A program made the position numbers and the translations under genes. DNA of 64,000 nt. Source: Conus ventricosus. Taxonomy: Eukaryota > Mollusca > Gastropoda > Neogastropoda > Conidae. The notes under the pieces were generated by a model, which worked only from the letters and a program-made list of their open reading frames with translations, did not search any database and was not told where the DNA came from. The stretch is from assembly GCA_018398815.1 (NCBI GenBank), contig CM031628.1, forward strand, positions 4,297,243 to 4,361,242, written 5' to 3'. How positions within the stretch are numbered: the stretch's first letter is position 1; the number at the start of each line of letters is the position of its first letter. Positions 1-11,898 of the stretch are shown in pieces.

Positions 1-1
1 C

Positions 2-415
2 GCGTGCACCATATGGGACCCGCATACCCATGTAAACATCAATAAGATTGAAGCTGTCCCGAGACGAGCAGCACGGTTCGTGGTCAACCGGTACCACAAC
101 ACATCTAGTGTCACCGCGATGATCGACAAACTGCAATGGCCGACTCTGCAGCACAGACGCACGGTAGCTAGGCTTGCCATGCTACGGAAAATAATGAACG
201 GAGAGGCAATCGTGGACAAAAGCTGCATCGTGCCAGCCCCTTCCAGACAAAGGAGGAAGCACTCCCACCAGCTCAACCAGATTCTGTGTAAAACCCAATA
301 TCGACAAGCTTCCTTCTTCCCCAGAACGATACGTGACTGGAACAACCTGCCTGAAACAGCTGTGGCCGCGGACACCTTGGACACCTTTAAGTCTAGGGTG
401 CCCCCCAGTCAGTAG
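2..415 (+). pseudogene. LINE reverse transcriptase, C-terminal fragment
   Basis: The frame is open from base 2 to a TAG at 413-415, giving about 137 residues, and its start lies outside the window. The peptide carries the motifs AARFVVNRY, DKLQWPTLQHRR and TIRDWNNLPE, which is the usual end of jockey/CR1-like non-LTR retrotransposon polymerases after the catalytic RT domain. No catalytic RT motif is inside the window. The sequence after the stop (416 to about 770) looks like the element's 3' untranslated region and ends in a short CAA repeat near 762-770. The family call rests on recalled motifs, not a search. Whether the copy is intact cannot be judged because most of it is missing. Confidence 0.75.
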
Positions 416-1417
416 TTAGTTAGATAATAGGTCCCTCCCTCCCCCCTCCCCCTCCCCACTCTTACCCCAATAGCTTTTTGTTTTGTTCTTTATTTTTGGG
501 GCCCTGCTGTCTTAGATCAGCAAGGGACCGGCTAGCTCGGAAGGGCGAAAAGTGAAGTAACAGTAGCCTGCCGGAGAACCCACTTAGAGCAGGACTAGGT
601 TTTTATCCTCACTTTTAGATCTATCGCTTTCTATAATTTGTTTTTCTTTCATCGCAACCCCTACAAAACGGCGTAAAAATCAATTGGATGATTGTGGCCG
701 TATACCCTGAAGAAGAAGAACTAACGGCGCGGGACCGAATCAGGGCTGACATATACAGAGCAACAACAACTGTTCCGTATCTTCTCGCCTCATGTTTTCT
801 TTGATGCCAGCCACACCATGGAATTGAACTACTACAAGAAAAGGCATTCTTGAATCAACTTGAAGAATGTGATGCTTCTTCTGCGTTTGCTGTTATGCGT
901 GTTTGCCACCCTGAATTTTCTGGAAATGAAGTGGTGTGTCTCGTGATCAGTCAAGTGCTTGAAAGACCTTGCTCTTCAAGTCATTAGTGAGGTTACCTAC
1001 ATTACTCAGCTGACTGAGGTTTGGGCTGTAGATGATCTTCTTCTTCCGTGGAGTCTCCACATTCAACTGGCTGATTATTATTAGACTGTGAAACGGGAGA
1101 TCTGCTTAAAAACAACAACAACAACACTATTCTACTTCCTATTTCATTAGCGTGGAATTACTCACATTCATACCACAAAGTGACACCCCCACCCCTATCT
1201 TGCCTACTCACTAGCCTACACACACAAAAAAAAAAGGGGGGGGGAAGGTAAAAGGTACCCAAGGTTATCTTCAAGGACTTGAACTTATAGGTGTTAGAGG
1301 CCTTAAAAGGCCTGTTCACCGTTCTAATATGATATCTAGATAATAATTTTTTTTTTTTAAAAACAAACAAAAAACCTCTGCATGTGTGGAAGGAAGAGAG
1401 TCACAGACTGAGACTAT
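416..1417. other. Non-coding stretch, LINE 3' tail then nothing recognised
   Basis: The first ~350 bases are C/T-rich and look like the 3' UTR of the LINE fragment to the left. From about 770 to 1417 I see no convincing coding frame. There are short A and G runs at 1208-1243 and a T run near 1349-1360. Confidence 0.5.
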
Positions 1418-1702
1418 CTAGGTCGATAAACATTCTGGATTGTAATTTGTCGGCAGCTCCTGCCAATGAGAGTCTAACCGTGATTTGAAGATGTTGACTG
1501 TGGGGGCTGTTACTACAGAGTCAGGAAGACCATTCCAAGAATCAATCACTCGAAGAGAGAAGTAATTTCCCCTGATGTTCAGTCTGTGATGGACTTTAGA
1601 TAGTTTCAAGGAGTGTCCTCTGCTGTCCCTGTTGGTAAAAAATTCTAACCGGGGTTTTTCACTCCGGTAAATGCCATGTATAAACTTGTACAAGTCTGTC
1701 AT
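1418..1702 (-). pseudogene. LINE reverse transcriptase, C-terminal fragment
   Basis: The minus-strand frame encodes MTDLYKFIHGIY near its start, then RGNYFSLRVIDSWNGLPDSV and IFKSRLDSHW near its end. This is a second, different LINE polymerase C-terminus of the type often annotated as an endonuclease-reverse transcriptase tail. The catalytic RT part is absent: continuing upstream on the minus strand (above 1702) gives only a few more residues. It is a 5'-truncated copy. The frame is clean over 94 residues, so this piece may be fairly young. Confidence 0.75.
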
Positions 1703-2697
1703 GTCACCCCTTTTTCTTCTGTTCGATGTTCAATGCTAAAACTCCCGTCACTGCAGTTGTGAATGTAGATGTGATGCTGATCACGTACCTTGAAATAAAA
1801 ACCACTGTCTTACCAAGATCTTTCTCGTCTACTGTGCTCATGAACATTTCAGCTGAGGGAAGAACTTGATTTCTCAAAAAGCTTTATATCAGTCGGTGTT
1901 ATGGAGAATATTGACTCCGTAGAAATTTGACTTTGACTCCGGAGAAAAATGAACCGTTCAGTTTTCTACAGGTTTTCAATATTCTACGGAGAATATTGAC
2001 TCCTTCTGTAGAATATTGACTCCCATGGTTACGGAGAATATTGACTCCCGTAGAAAAATGACTCCTGTGTCCATTTTGTTGCAGTTTGCAAACTCTGGTA
2101 AGTTTTCAGCTCTGTTTGTCACAGTGTGTGTGTGTGTGTATGACAGTACGCAAAAAAAAAAGAAAAAAAAAAGGAGAAAGAAAAAAGAAAAAAAAAAAGC
2201 TGTTTTTGGTAAACTGCTGGATGGATCTTGAATTAACTTGATTGATTGCTTGTACACGTTTCACATTCATCACTCTCACAAGAAAGATCAGGTCTATGGG
2301 TCAAAGGTGAAAGTCACTGGTCACGTTAATTTTCCTTCGTACTGTTTCTCGGGGATTTTTCTGGAACTATTGGATAAATCTCAACGAAAGTTGGTGGGTT
2401 AGTTGCTATCCACAATTATCACCTTCACACACAAGAAAAAGAAGAAAAAAAGAAGAAAAAAAAGGGTTTGTGACTCAAAGATCAAGGTAGCAGTGGCCAC
2501 GTTATTTTTCTTCACAGCTGTTTCTTGGGATTTATAAAACGGATCTAAAGGAAATTTGGTTGGTTCGTTGTATTTCACAACCATAAACCTCACAAGAAAA
2601 ATAAAGTCTGTGAGTGAAAGGTCAGATCACTCTGGCCATGTTAAATTGCGCGTATGGGCATGTGCTGGCGTGTAAAGTGGCTTTGACAATTGCAATT
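1703..2697. other. Non-coding, with short GAGAATATTGACTCC repeats
   Basis: Between about 1900 and 2060 the motif GAGAATATTGACTCC and variants recur at least four times with irregular spacing. A short GT run (2121-2139) and A/G-rich runs (2150-2200, 2430-2465) follow. No coding frame is convincing. Confidence 0.55.
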
Positions 2698-2737
2698 ATG
2701 TGTGTGTGTGTGTCACTGTGCGCGCGCGCACGCGCGC

Positions 2738-2778
<41 letters not shown>
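2698..2778. repeat. GT/GC alternating purine-pyrimidine microsatellite
   Basis: About 80 bases of GT dinucleotides flank a central block of alternating CG/CA. Long alternating purine-pyrimidine tracts of this kind can adopt Z-DNA. Confidence 0.9.
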
Positions 2779-2781
<3 letters not shown>

Positions 2782-3230
2782 AGATAGTCATGCAGCTGAA
2801 CAGTTCTTTTAGATGGTTTCCTTTCAAGTGATAATGCTGTTGCTTTAAATCACATATCAAGCAGGCTGTTCCTTGAGCAGTACATATGCCCAAGATAACC
2901 TGGACCCAGAAAAAACACCCAATCGGACTCAAAGCTTCATTTTTAGGGAATTATTTTGTTATTTAATTATTGATTGATTAATTATTATCTGGCGTAGTTT
3001 GATGCCAAGTGTAAAATGTAGCCAATGGTAGATTTTTGGGACTTTGGCTAGAAGCCTAACGTATTCATTTGGTCATGTTTAATCAGTGTCGTTCTCTAAT
3101 GTTTCATTCGTCTGACTGACTTGTTGTTGGAAATAATGTTGCTATTGACAAAGATGGAATGGTTGTGTATCTGTGAATTGGGATCTCGTTGGCTAGAATG
3201 TATCGTGACAGTGCACAGGCGGCGGAAGCA

Positions 3231-3262
<32 letters not shown>

Positions 3263-3315
3263 CGGGGGGGCCATGCCCCCCTCCAGAAAAATATTGGGGG
3301 GGGGCAGCCTTATAT

Positions 3316-3350
<35 letters not shown>
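3231..3350. repeat. Poly-G (32) and poly-C (31) runs facing each other
   Basis: A run of 32 G (3231-3262) and a run of 31 C (3320-3350) lie about 57 bases apart inside the left end of hAT element 1. They can pair into a hairpin, and the G run could form a quadruplex. Run lengths in such tracts are often misassembled. Confidence 0.85.
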
Positions 3351-3353
<3 letters not shown>

Positions 3354-3375
3354 TATTGAGCACCTCCAAAAAATC

Positions 3376-3388
3376 AGAGAGAGAGAAG

Positions 3389-3440
<52 letters not shown>

Positions 3441-3452
3441 AGAAGGAGAGAG

Positions 3453-3514
<62 letters not shown>
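3376..3514. repeat. GA microsatellite
   Basis: This is a nearly continuous GA dinucleotide tract with a few interruptions, inside hAT element 1. Confidence 0.95.
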
Positions 3515-3521
<7 letters not shown>

Positions 3522-4139
3522 TTGATGGTGCATCACCTTATCGCCATACTTGTCATACTTCCTGTCAACCTCGCTCAGGAAAGATGTCAACACATTTCTC
3601 GGAACCTCTCTGCAGCTGACCCACTTTGGGCACACATTAATGACCAGTACCTGACCAACATTGCCAAGAATGGCATATATGTGATGCTGTTGTAGTGCAG
3701 GCTATGGCGAGAATGATTGGTAGGGACATACACATCGTAACAAGTCAGCAAGAGAGCTCCAGGATAGGCTACCTGATGAATAAGATCTTGGCGGGAGACA
3801 TTGAATCATCCCTTCCACCTGTCCTTATAGGGCAAATAAGCGAGGAACATTTTGTGAGCCGAACACTTCATCAAACCAGGGACAGTGAAAAAATGAAGAA
3901 AAGGATGTAAGTGTTTTCTGATCTCCTACAGAAGGTACATCAATCGTACAGTCTCCTCGTGACGACGCCAACCGACCTGCGCAGTCTCCTCGTGATGACA
4001 TTGGCGACCTGCTACTGTAAGAAAACCAAAATGTCAGTCTACTGTGTGCTGCAAGGACGCAAGTCAACCCCTTTCAGCCACAGAGCGACACAGTCCTCTC
4101 CAAACTGACCAGGGTAAGTTCAGGAAGGCCCCGCTATTT

Positions 4140-6095
4140 CCAAAGATCTTGGTTCCAGCAATACCCTTGGCTTCACCTATGCACAACAGACAACAGGTAT
4201 GTTGTTTCTTCTGCATGGGGGCTAATCATCAAGGCTGCAAACCTGACGCAGCGTTTGTATGTAGCGGTTTTGACAACTGGAAGAAAGCACTGGAAAAGCT
4301 CTCAAGCCACGAAAATCTTCACATGGAGCGCCGTGCATGACGTAAACTGTAGGCAGTCTACAACGTCAGTGTATGCTCCAGTGACGTGTCAGCATGAAAC
4401 AGAACAAAAGAAACACCTGCAAAGCCTGATGAACGAACTAAAGAGCCTTCAGTTTCTCCTGCGACAGGGTCTGCCTCTCCGTGGACATGATGAGCAGGAA
4501 GGCAACCTTCAACAGCTGCTCAAGTTCTGCTTTGGAGAGGGCTGCAAGGAAAAAACAAACACAGGTTCAAAATATCTGTCACATGATATTGTCAACGAGA
4601 TCCTCAGGATTATGGCACATAAAGTCTTGCGATCTGTTGTACTTGAAATCAGAGAAGCGAATTGGTTTTCGATACCAGCTGACGAAAACCTGTGATGTTG
4701 CAAACAGGGAGCAGGTTGTAATTTGCATAAGATAGGTAACTGAGCAGTTTGAAGTCATAGAGGAGCCTGTGGGACTGGTGCATGTTGACAATACCTGTGC
4801 TGAGACAATTTTTAATGCGTAAAGGTTTGCTTGATCAAGCTGGGCTTGCCAGTGCAGAAGTGTAGGGGTCAGGCCTACGACGGGGCCAGTAATTTTCAGG
4901 GTCACGTTTCAGGTGTTGCAAAACGGTTCAAAGAAGAGGGTCCCGTCAGCAGTGTCCGTATACTGTTTGACACACTCAGTCAATATTGTGTTACAAGAGG
5001 CTTCCAGAAAGGTCAAAGTAATAAGAGATGCCCTTGACTTTGCCACAGAGGTCATTCAGTTGATCAAATTATGACCAAAACGACAGATCCTTTTTGAAAA
5101 CAATCCAACATGAAACATCAACTTCGTGCAGCCCGTCCATTAAACCACTGTGTCCAACAAGGTGGACTGTTCGAACAAGAGCTTTTGAATCTCTCATAGA
5201 GAACTATGAGGCTTTGCAAGAAACACTTGAACTAGTCTCACAAGGACATGATGAGTATGCCAGGAGGGCATCCGGCCTTCTAGCACTTATGCAGCAGTTC
5301 TCCACCTGTCTTGGGCTCTCACTTTCACGGGATGTCTTTAATGTGACTGAAGAGCTGGCGACTGCTGTTCAAAGGAAAACAAACGTCCTGTGTGGATGCA
5401 ACAAACGCTGCAAACCTCTGTCTGAGAACGCTTGAAAGTATACGCAGGATAAAGTTTCCAGACGTTTTCTGCCGACGTCTCAACCACGGCTGCAAACGTG
5501 TTTGATGAGCCCACATTCCGAGACAGACACAGCCTCCATGAAGACTTGATGAGGGCTCCCAGGGTCACAGCTACTCTGACCCTTCTGCTTATTACAGACA
5601 GCAGTACTATGAGGCCATAGACAACGTCAAAGAGCATGTAAAGCACAGGTTTGACCAACATAGTCTTCAGTTGCCAAGGAAGATTGAAATTCTCTTGGGT
5701 GACGGAGCTGCAGGAAAGAATCCATAAATTCCTCAATAGATCAAAGACACATATGCTGCGGACATTGACATGGACAGACTCAAAATACAGTTGGCCATCC
5801 TTCCACATGCTGTGGGGGACAACAAGAAGTCCATCTTTGAGGCACTGCTCGAAGAACTGACAGCTTCTGACACTGTTAAAGACTGTTGTTACAGTTGCAA
5901 CAGCTGAACGCAGTTTTTCTGCCTTGAAGCAGGTCAAAACATACCTCCGAAGCACTATGACCCAGGAGCGCCTAAACAACTGTCTATTATGCATGTGTTC
6001 AAAGACAAGGTTGATCAGCTCAATCTCGCTGAAATTTTTTTCCGAGTTAGTTTGCAGAAACGAACTACGTCAAAGTTACTTCGGAAAAATTAAAT
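4140..6095 (+). pseudogene. hAT transposase (TTF/ZMYM-type), frameshifted
   Basis: Pieces of one transposase are spread over three plus-strand frames. The N-terminal TTF-like zinc finger shows CFFCMGANHQGC, DAAFVCSGFDNWKKALEKL and HENLHMER (about 4200-4330). The RNase H-like core gives VGLVHVDNTCAETI, KCRGQAYDGASNFQGHVSGV (about 4770-4915) and LCPTRWTVRTRAFESL (about 5145-5200). The hAT dimerisation end gives VATAERSFSALKQVKTYLRS (about 5893-5955). Families of this layout are annotated as zinc-finger MYM-type-like or DUF4371 hAT proteins. Many frame changes and stops separate the blocks, so it cannot make an active enzyme as it stands. The D, D and E catalytic residues were not placed with certainty. 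Confidence 0.8.
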
Positions 6096-6211
6096 GTGTA
6101 AAGGTGTAACCTCCAGCTGTTGGTGTAACCTGCTAATGTACAGACTGTGACAATCGTGACTTAGTAACTGCATTTTACGGTGCCTAATGTCCAGCTATAC
6201 AAAGTGTATTT

Positions 6212-6216
<5 letters not shown>

Positions 6217-6271
<55 letters not shown>
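6217..6271. repeat. GT microsatellite
   Basis: An uninterrupted GT tract of about 55 bases near the right end of hAT element 1. Confidence 0.95.
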
Positions 6272-6272
<1 letters not shown>

Positions 6273-6476
6273 ATGCGAACTGAATATTGCATGCTGGAAT
6301 TTTTTATTTTTTTTTTATCGAACATTGCATAATGTGATTGTCGGAGTTCAATGATTTGAAATATCCATTGCCCCCCCTAATCCTGGACAGCTTCCGCCGC
6401 CACTGCAGTGTAATGTATGTGTGCCGCAGCCTGGTTGATGTGGTCGCGTCGACGTACATGAACTTTCGTGTTTTAT

Positions 6477-6480
<4 letters not shown>

Positions 6481-6525
<45 letters not shown>

Positions 6526-6552
6526 GGTGTGCGCGTGCGCGCGCGCGTGCGA
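6481..6552. repeat. GT then GC alternating microsatellite
   Basis: A GT tract of about 44 bases passes into alternating GC/GT, just outside hAT element 1. Reading frames through it are artefacts. Confidence 0.9.
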
Positions 6553-6890
6553 AACATGTATTTGTAGCCGTGTGTGTCTGTATGCGTATGTGTGCATGTG
6601 TGCTGGCGTGCACATTGTATGTGCGTGCGTGTGGGTCTGCGAAGCAGCACCAGCAGCAGTAATAACAGTGGTTTGTGTTGTTGGTCTCGTACAAGATTCA
6701 TCTTTGTCTTGGCCGATTCCTACATCCAAAATTCGTACAGACAGAGAGAGCTAAAGAGACAGAGGTTGCTGTGGATTTTCAATTTGGTTTGGACTTCAAG
6801 ACTACATTCACTGTCTAATAAAAAAAAAAAAGCAGGTGAGAAAGTTTCCTGGCTTCATTTCGCCTTTCATACGAAAAAAAAAAGTTTTTA

Positions 6891-6891
<1 letters not shown>

Positions 6892-6922
<31 letters not shown>

Positions 6923-7366
6923 AGGGGGGGATATTAGGATTAACCCATTAAAGCAACTCTAGCCGTGGTAATGGTCAAAAGGTCACGACGAACAGATTTT
7001 GGTGTCTTTTCAGAGTGGCGGTGCAAAGAACAAGTGCCGCACGCAGTTGGTGAACCGTCTGGGCCTTCTGTCTTGTTAGCATGACACAATAATTTTCTTC
7101 ACTTTACTTTCAAACCGTTTTCTTCCAGCAGAAGTAAGATTTTGTAGTTTCTGTGCTGAAAAAAAAAATCTTAACAAAAAATCTGACCTACCCTATTTTT
7201 TTTCAGCCATGTTACCAGAAACAAACAATACTTTTTAACCTTTGGTAAGGGCTGCGTTGTTTAGCAGAGTAGTATTATTATGCAGGGTCTACTTGTAAAG
7301 TACTATTGGAAAAAAGAAGGGGGGGGGGGGGGGGCGGGGGCGGGGGGCGGGGGCGGGGAGGAGGGA
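6892..7366. other. Non-coding, GT tract and G-rich tract
   Basis: A GT tract lies at 6892-6921. The stretch from 6950 to 7315 has no convincing frame. A G-rich tract at 7319-7366, made of G runs broken by single C or A, has clear G-quadruplex potential. Confidence 0.6.
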
Positions 7367-7442
7367 ATAGATAGCAAAGACATCAACACACCGATAAAAT
7401 AGAAATGGATATCATTGTACTTATGTCTTGCTCACACCCAGG

Positions 7443-7673
7443 TGGCCGCCGCGTTGATGGGCGTGGACACTTCGTCCTGTCTTCTGTGGAAAGAACTCGC
7501 AGACTGTCGCCTTGTCGATTCTTGTAAAACAGATCGTTGCACTCAGAAAGAAAGAACTTCTTGCTGTCTCTTTGAAAGTTTCTTTTTGTTGTGTCAGAAC
7601 TCTTTTTAATTCTGTCTGGTGTGATCTTTTCTCCGATGTACTTCTTCAGTTCATCTATCTTGGCAACATCCAT
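7443..7673 (-). CDS. Candidate 5' coding exon, unknown protein
   Basis: On the minus strand an ATG at 7671-7673 sits in a good context (G at -3, G at +4). It opens about 75 residues starting MDVAKIDELKKYIGEK and including SECNDLFYKNRQGDSLRVL. The frame runs to a plausible splice donor near 7437-7443 (GGTGTGAGC; the exact cut could be at GTGTGA or GTGAGC). The composition is lysine-, serine- and aspartate-rich and looks like coding sequence, with no transposon motif. I do not recognise the family. No matching downstream exon was found on the minus strand, where the next sequence is hAT element 1. It could be an orphaned exon or chance. Confidence 0.35.
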
Positions 7674-7947
7674 GTCGTTCAGAGACCAATCTCAAACTGA
7701 ACCCGAGAGAGCATTGTCGGAAATTTATTCTGCCAATAATTCATCATTCGAACTGTTCAGTTTATACTCAAGTCAGATTATAATGAACCCCTCGTTGCAT
7801 TTGCGTAGCACACTGACTGGATTGTTTGGTAGATCCGCGCATTAGTAGATCTGCACAGCAATATAGGTCTCCATGTCGATAGATCTATGTATAAACTTAC
7901 TTTATTACTGAGTTTGTAAATGCACAGTTTCTGCAGGGTTTGTCGTC

Positions 7948-7960
7948 TGCGCGCGCGTGC

Positions 7961-8009
<49 letters not shown>

Positions 8010-8135
8010 TGAGAGACTTCAGACTTCAGACGGTTTATTGTTCAGACGTTGTGTCCATACAATCGAGTGAGTTATTATGACTATCATTGTGGAGCTTTTC
8101 TTTTTACGCCTTTTACACACTTTAATACTTTAGAA

Positions 8136-8181
<46 letters not shown>

Positions 8182-8258
8182 AAACAGGAATGGAACACGT
8201 GAAGTGCGCAAGCGCTCACACAAAAATAAACGCACGCGAGCAAGCACACAGGTACACA

Positions 8259-8296
<38 letters not shown>
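7948..8296. repeat. Cluster of simple repeats (GC/GT, CT, poly-A)
   Basis: Alternating GC then GT occupies about 7948-8010, CT about 8136-8177, and a run of about 38 A 8259-8296. Sequence between them shows no gene. Confidence 0.85.
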
Positions 8297-8298
<2 letters not shown>

Positions 8299-8370
8299 AC
8301 GCAAGTGAAGGGGAATGATGCAGGGAAAGATGAGTGGGCCAGCAGCCAAAAGCAATACGTGACAAACAAA

Positions 8371-11300
8371 TCAAACAATGAATTTATCCACAGTCGCACG
8401 TGAAAAGACGGTGATCCAACATGTTACTGCGGAGTTTGAAGGCTTTAAAAAAATAAACTTAGCCAGATTCACTGTTGATGTTGGAACAGTGGTATTGAGA
8501 ATGGTTAATTTCTGTGTTCTGTAGTACAACAAATTGAAACCTGACAGATTTTTTTTACGTAGGTCGTCATAAATCGGGCAGTAGAACAAAAAATGGGTTT
8601 CATCTTTTGAGAGGCTGGACAAAAGGACTTTGTAACACGTCGACTTTATTCTGGTTTGTATCTATATCTGTTACACTTCAGATCCGTTATTCCCAAGGAA
8701 ATTTAGTGAACATGTTTCTAACGTAATGGGGAATTTAAATAACATCGAAATATTGTTCACGCTCCAGTAAGCTTTTAAAACTACAGTAAAGTTCGTAACG
8801 GTTGCTGTCAGAGAGTTTTGACGACCAATTTTGTTTAGCACAATCAATCATCGTTGTTTAAATTCCTTCAGGAAACTTTCTCTGTTTCCGACACCCTGGG
8901 GAACACCTTACATGCCCAAAAACCATTTCACAAACATTCTTCTGATTTTAGGGCCCACGTTTCCTTTCCTCTATCGTCCATTTTTTTAAGGCATTTGGTA
9001 AGCCATGTTAGAACATCTGTTTTCAGGTAATGCACAAAGTCTAACCCAAATAAGAAATACACCGTACTGAAGCTTAAACAAAGAGAGGAAAACGACCAAT
9101 TTCACCATACACCATTAGATTTTGGTGTACGGGAGCTACATTTAGCAACCGTTTACATGAAATAAATGTACTTTTTCTATCTCTTCTATTTCATCAGTAC
9201 CCCAATTTCTGTGCGTACAGCAGTATTGGTACAATTGGGCTTTCAAAAAGCTGAAAGAAAATTTTTGGGTCAGTACAACTGATTCTCCACTGGTTCTAAA
9301 TATCTCTACAACACATTTCTTTGCTTTTGTTAATGATGTCTTCGACAGGAAAATTTTGGGCGGCTCAGGCGAAGGGTTAGTAAAGTTGAGGCCGAGGTTA
9401 TTTGTAAACGTTTACTACTTCAACGTCTTGGGTTCCATAATTCCATTTTTCATGTTTTGATAAGTAGCCCCATTTCTGAACACCATTTTTTTGTTTTACT
9501 GAGGTTCACTTTCAGTCCAAGTTCTGCCGGATATTACAAATAAATTGTTTAGTGAGTTTGAAGACCACACGGGCTGGACGAAAACAAAGCAATATCATCA
9601 GCAAACATTACCCAAAATAACTCAGTAGTGTCAGGTCTAAGTGGAAGGGCCATGTTTCCCGTTAATGATGATATAAGCAGCTAATTGTTAATAATAAAAT
9701 AAAATAAAATTGGAGAAGCCAAACAGCCCTGCTTAAGTCCTTGAAGGCATTCAAAATAGTCGGTATAAACCAGATCATCTCTTACGCAAAATTTCACAGA
9801 GCTGTACATTGATTGGAGCGCTGAAAGCATTTTACCACCGATTCCGATTTTTTGTAAAATATTCCACAGTACATGTCTCTTGACCGTGTCGAACGCTTTC
9901 TGAAAATCGACAAAGGCTACATAAATCTTTCTGTTCAGAGCGAGATATTTCTGAACTAAGGCATTTAATGTAAAAATATGATCGATTGTTGAATAATCTT
10001 TGCGGAAACCAGCCTGTGTTTCAGTTAATATTGTTGTATTCGACCATTTTGACACCTCTTATTTAATTATAAGTATTACAGTTTGCTGAGGAAAGGACAA
10101 AAGAGCAATACCACGATAGTTATCGGGATTATTAATGTCTCCTTTTTTATGGAGTGGAAATATGATTGCTTTAGACCATTCACTGGGTACGTACCCCTGG
10201 AAAACAAAGCATTAAAATACTTTGTCAAAAAAGGGGCAATCGCATCCTGTGAGATTTTTTAAAACTTCTTTTTATTAACCCATAGGTCCAGCTGCTTTTC
10301 CCGATTTTGAATGTTTTATAGCTTCTTTAACCTCTAATTCTGATATATCAATATTTAGGCAATCAAACAAGTTGTCAGGTTCGTTACCCTCTGGCCCCAA
10401 AATACCGTGAACGTGTTGTTCATCATTGTCATTTAAGAGATTAGAAAAGTGACGAAACCAGTTTTTCTTTTGGTATGTTATTTTTTAGTCTGGTTTTACG
10501 TTTCCATTTCTTTTTTTCTTTCCAAAATGCCTGCGAATTATGTCGATTGTTGACAAGTCTATCTACAGTTTCCTTTTTGAATTCTTTTTCCTTAATTCTA
10601 AGAGTGTTTTATACTTTTCCTTTCCTGTACGTCGATGATCTGTTTTCTAGTTTCTTGTTTCTATTAAAGATTCTTAACGCATTCTTGCGTTCTTCTTTAA
10701 CAGGCGACAATCTTTGTCGAACCAAGGCTTACTTTGTTTAGAAGTGGGGACACCTTTGGGGTTATTGGGACAAATCCGCTTGGTCATACACATTGCTGCA
10801 TCTTTAATAGCACACGTAAAAGTGTCCAAAGCATCATCAATTGATCGTTCGATCTGAGCAGGGGCCCTTTGCTTTTTATGGTCCGAAAATGCAGGAGAAA
10901 AAACAGGATTCATTGAGTCTATGTACTTCATCAGGGTTCCAATTTATCTTATCAACAGAACAAGGAGAGCTGTCCACTAAGTTATCTGCATCATTTTCTG
11001 TAAGCAAACGATTTACTGTAAGCACAAGGGGCTATGTACTGATTCCACTCTCTCTTCTACGACAAAATTTGTACATAAAGAAGCAATGTCCGGAGAAGCA
11101 ATAAAGTAATCATTTACACTTTCGCCACTTGGAGAAACAAACGTAAAATTTCTTTGATGCTCAGGGTAACAGAAAAACCCTTTTAAAATCAAAAGTTCAT
11201 AGCAGGCACACAGATCTAGAAGATGTCTACCAAAGGCATTAAGAACCAAGTCTTCTGTCTGACGGTCATCAACAAATAATGCCAGTTGTCATTCAACATG

Positions 11301-11898
11301 TTTTCCAGCTCAGTCTGGAATACATCAGAATTGGGTTGAGGGTTTGCTGTTCTGCTGTTAAAATCTCCGCCACAGTAGAAAAGGGCATCACCAAATTTGT
11401 TCAAGCACATCTGCAAGGCACTGTTCTATTTCTAACAAGTGAATTTTTTGTTGCACATAATTATAGAAACGAAATCGATTGGGGGGGGACGTAGCAAGCC
11501 ACAAGAAAAAACGTCACTGACAGTTCCAAGGAGTGATTTATCTAATTTTAGAACAAGGACGTGGTCGTTTATGAAACCTCAACACGCGATACAAAATTTT
11601 CATATTCTTTGCGTATCAAAGTGATAATTCACCACTGCTCCTACCCCGACGAGAAAGTTTCACAGCAGGAGAGGAAACATGAAAAGTGCCAGCAATCTGG
11701 GGGGGGGGGGGGGGGGGGGGAACGACTGTTGAGAAAAGTTTCAAATAAACACACAAAGTCAAAGTTATTAACGTAATTTAAGAAATCCGGGTCGGAAGAT
11801 ATGTTCCAAAAGCCATCAATATTCCAGGACAAGAAGACAGTGAAGGGCTTACAGTACGATGGACTGTATTCAAACCGGGGCTTGGGCCGACACATCAT
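8371..11898 (-). pseudogene. LINE ORF2 (endonuclease-RT), broken
   Basis: The endonuclease starts near 11840 with LSWNIDGF, and ALFYCGGDFNSR (about 11350-11390) carries the conserved GDFN. A linker follows at 10674-10931. The RT domain (9681-10055) shows ETQAGFRKDYSTIDHIFTL, YVAFVDFQKAFDTV and CLQGLKQGCLASPILF. The catalytic FADD box appears as WVMFADDIALFSS near 9577-9615 in another frame. The C-terminal piece (8371-8622) reads DETHFLFYCPIYDDLRKKNL, like the zinc-binding tail of these polymerases. RT copies DNA from the element's RNA at the nicked target. The breaks make this copy inactive. The clade was not settled. Confidence 0.8.

Larger units (their letters stand above)
3214..6405 (+). 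mobile_element. hAT-like DNA transposon (element 1), ~3.2 kb
   Basis: The left end (3214-3229) reads CACAGGCGGCGGAAGC. The right end (6390-6405), read on the minus strand, is CAGTGGCGGCGGAAGC, so the termini are inverted repeats sharing GGCGGCGGAAGC. The five bases CAGTG occur just outside both ends (3209-3213 and 6406-6410) and look like a target-site duplication. Inside lies a decayed hAT transposase (about 4140-6095). The left subterminal region is loaded with G and C runs. The TIR differs by an indel beside the CAG, so the left boundary could shift by two bases. hAT elements usually make 8-bp duplications, so the 5-bp repeat is notable and recurs in three more elements here. Confidence 0.7.

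Noticed and set aside
3096..3635. Glycine/proline and serine/leucine-rich ORFs on both strands
   Set aside because: They are translations of poly-G, poly-C and GA tracts inside hAT element 1.
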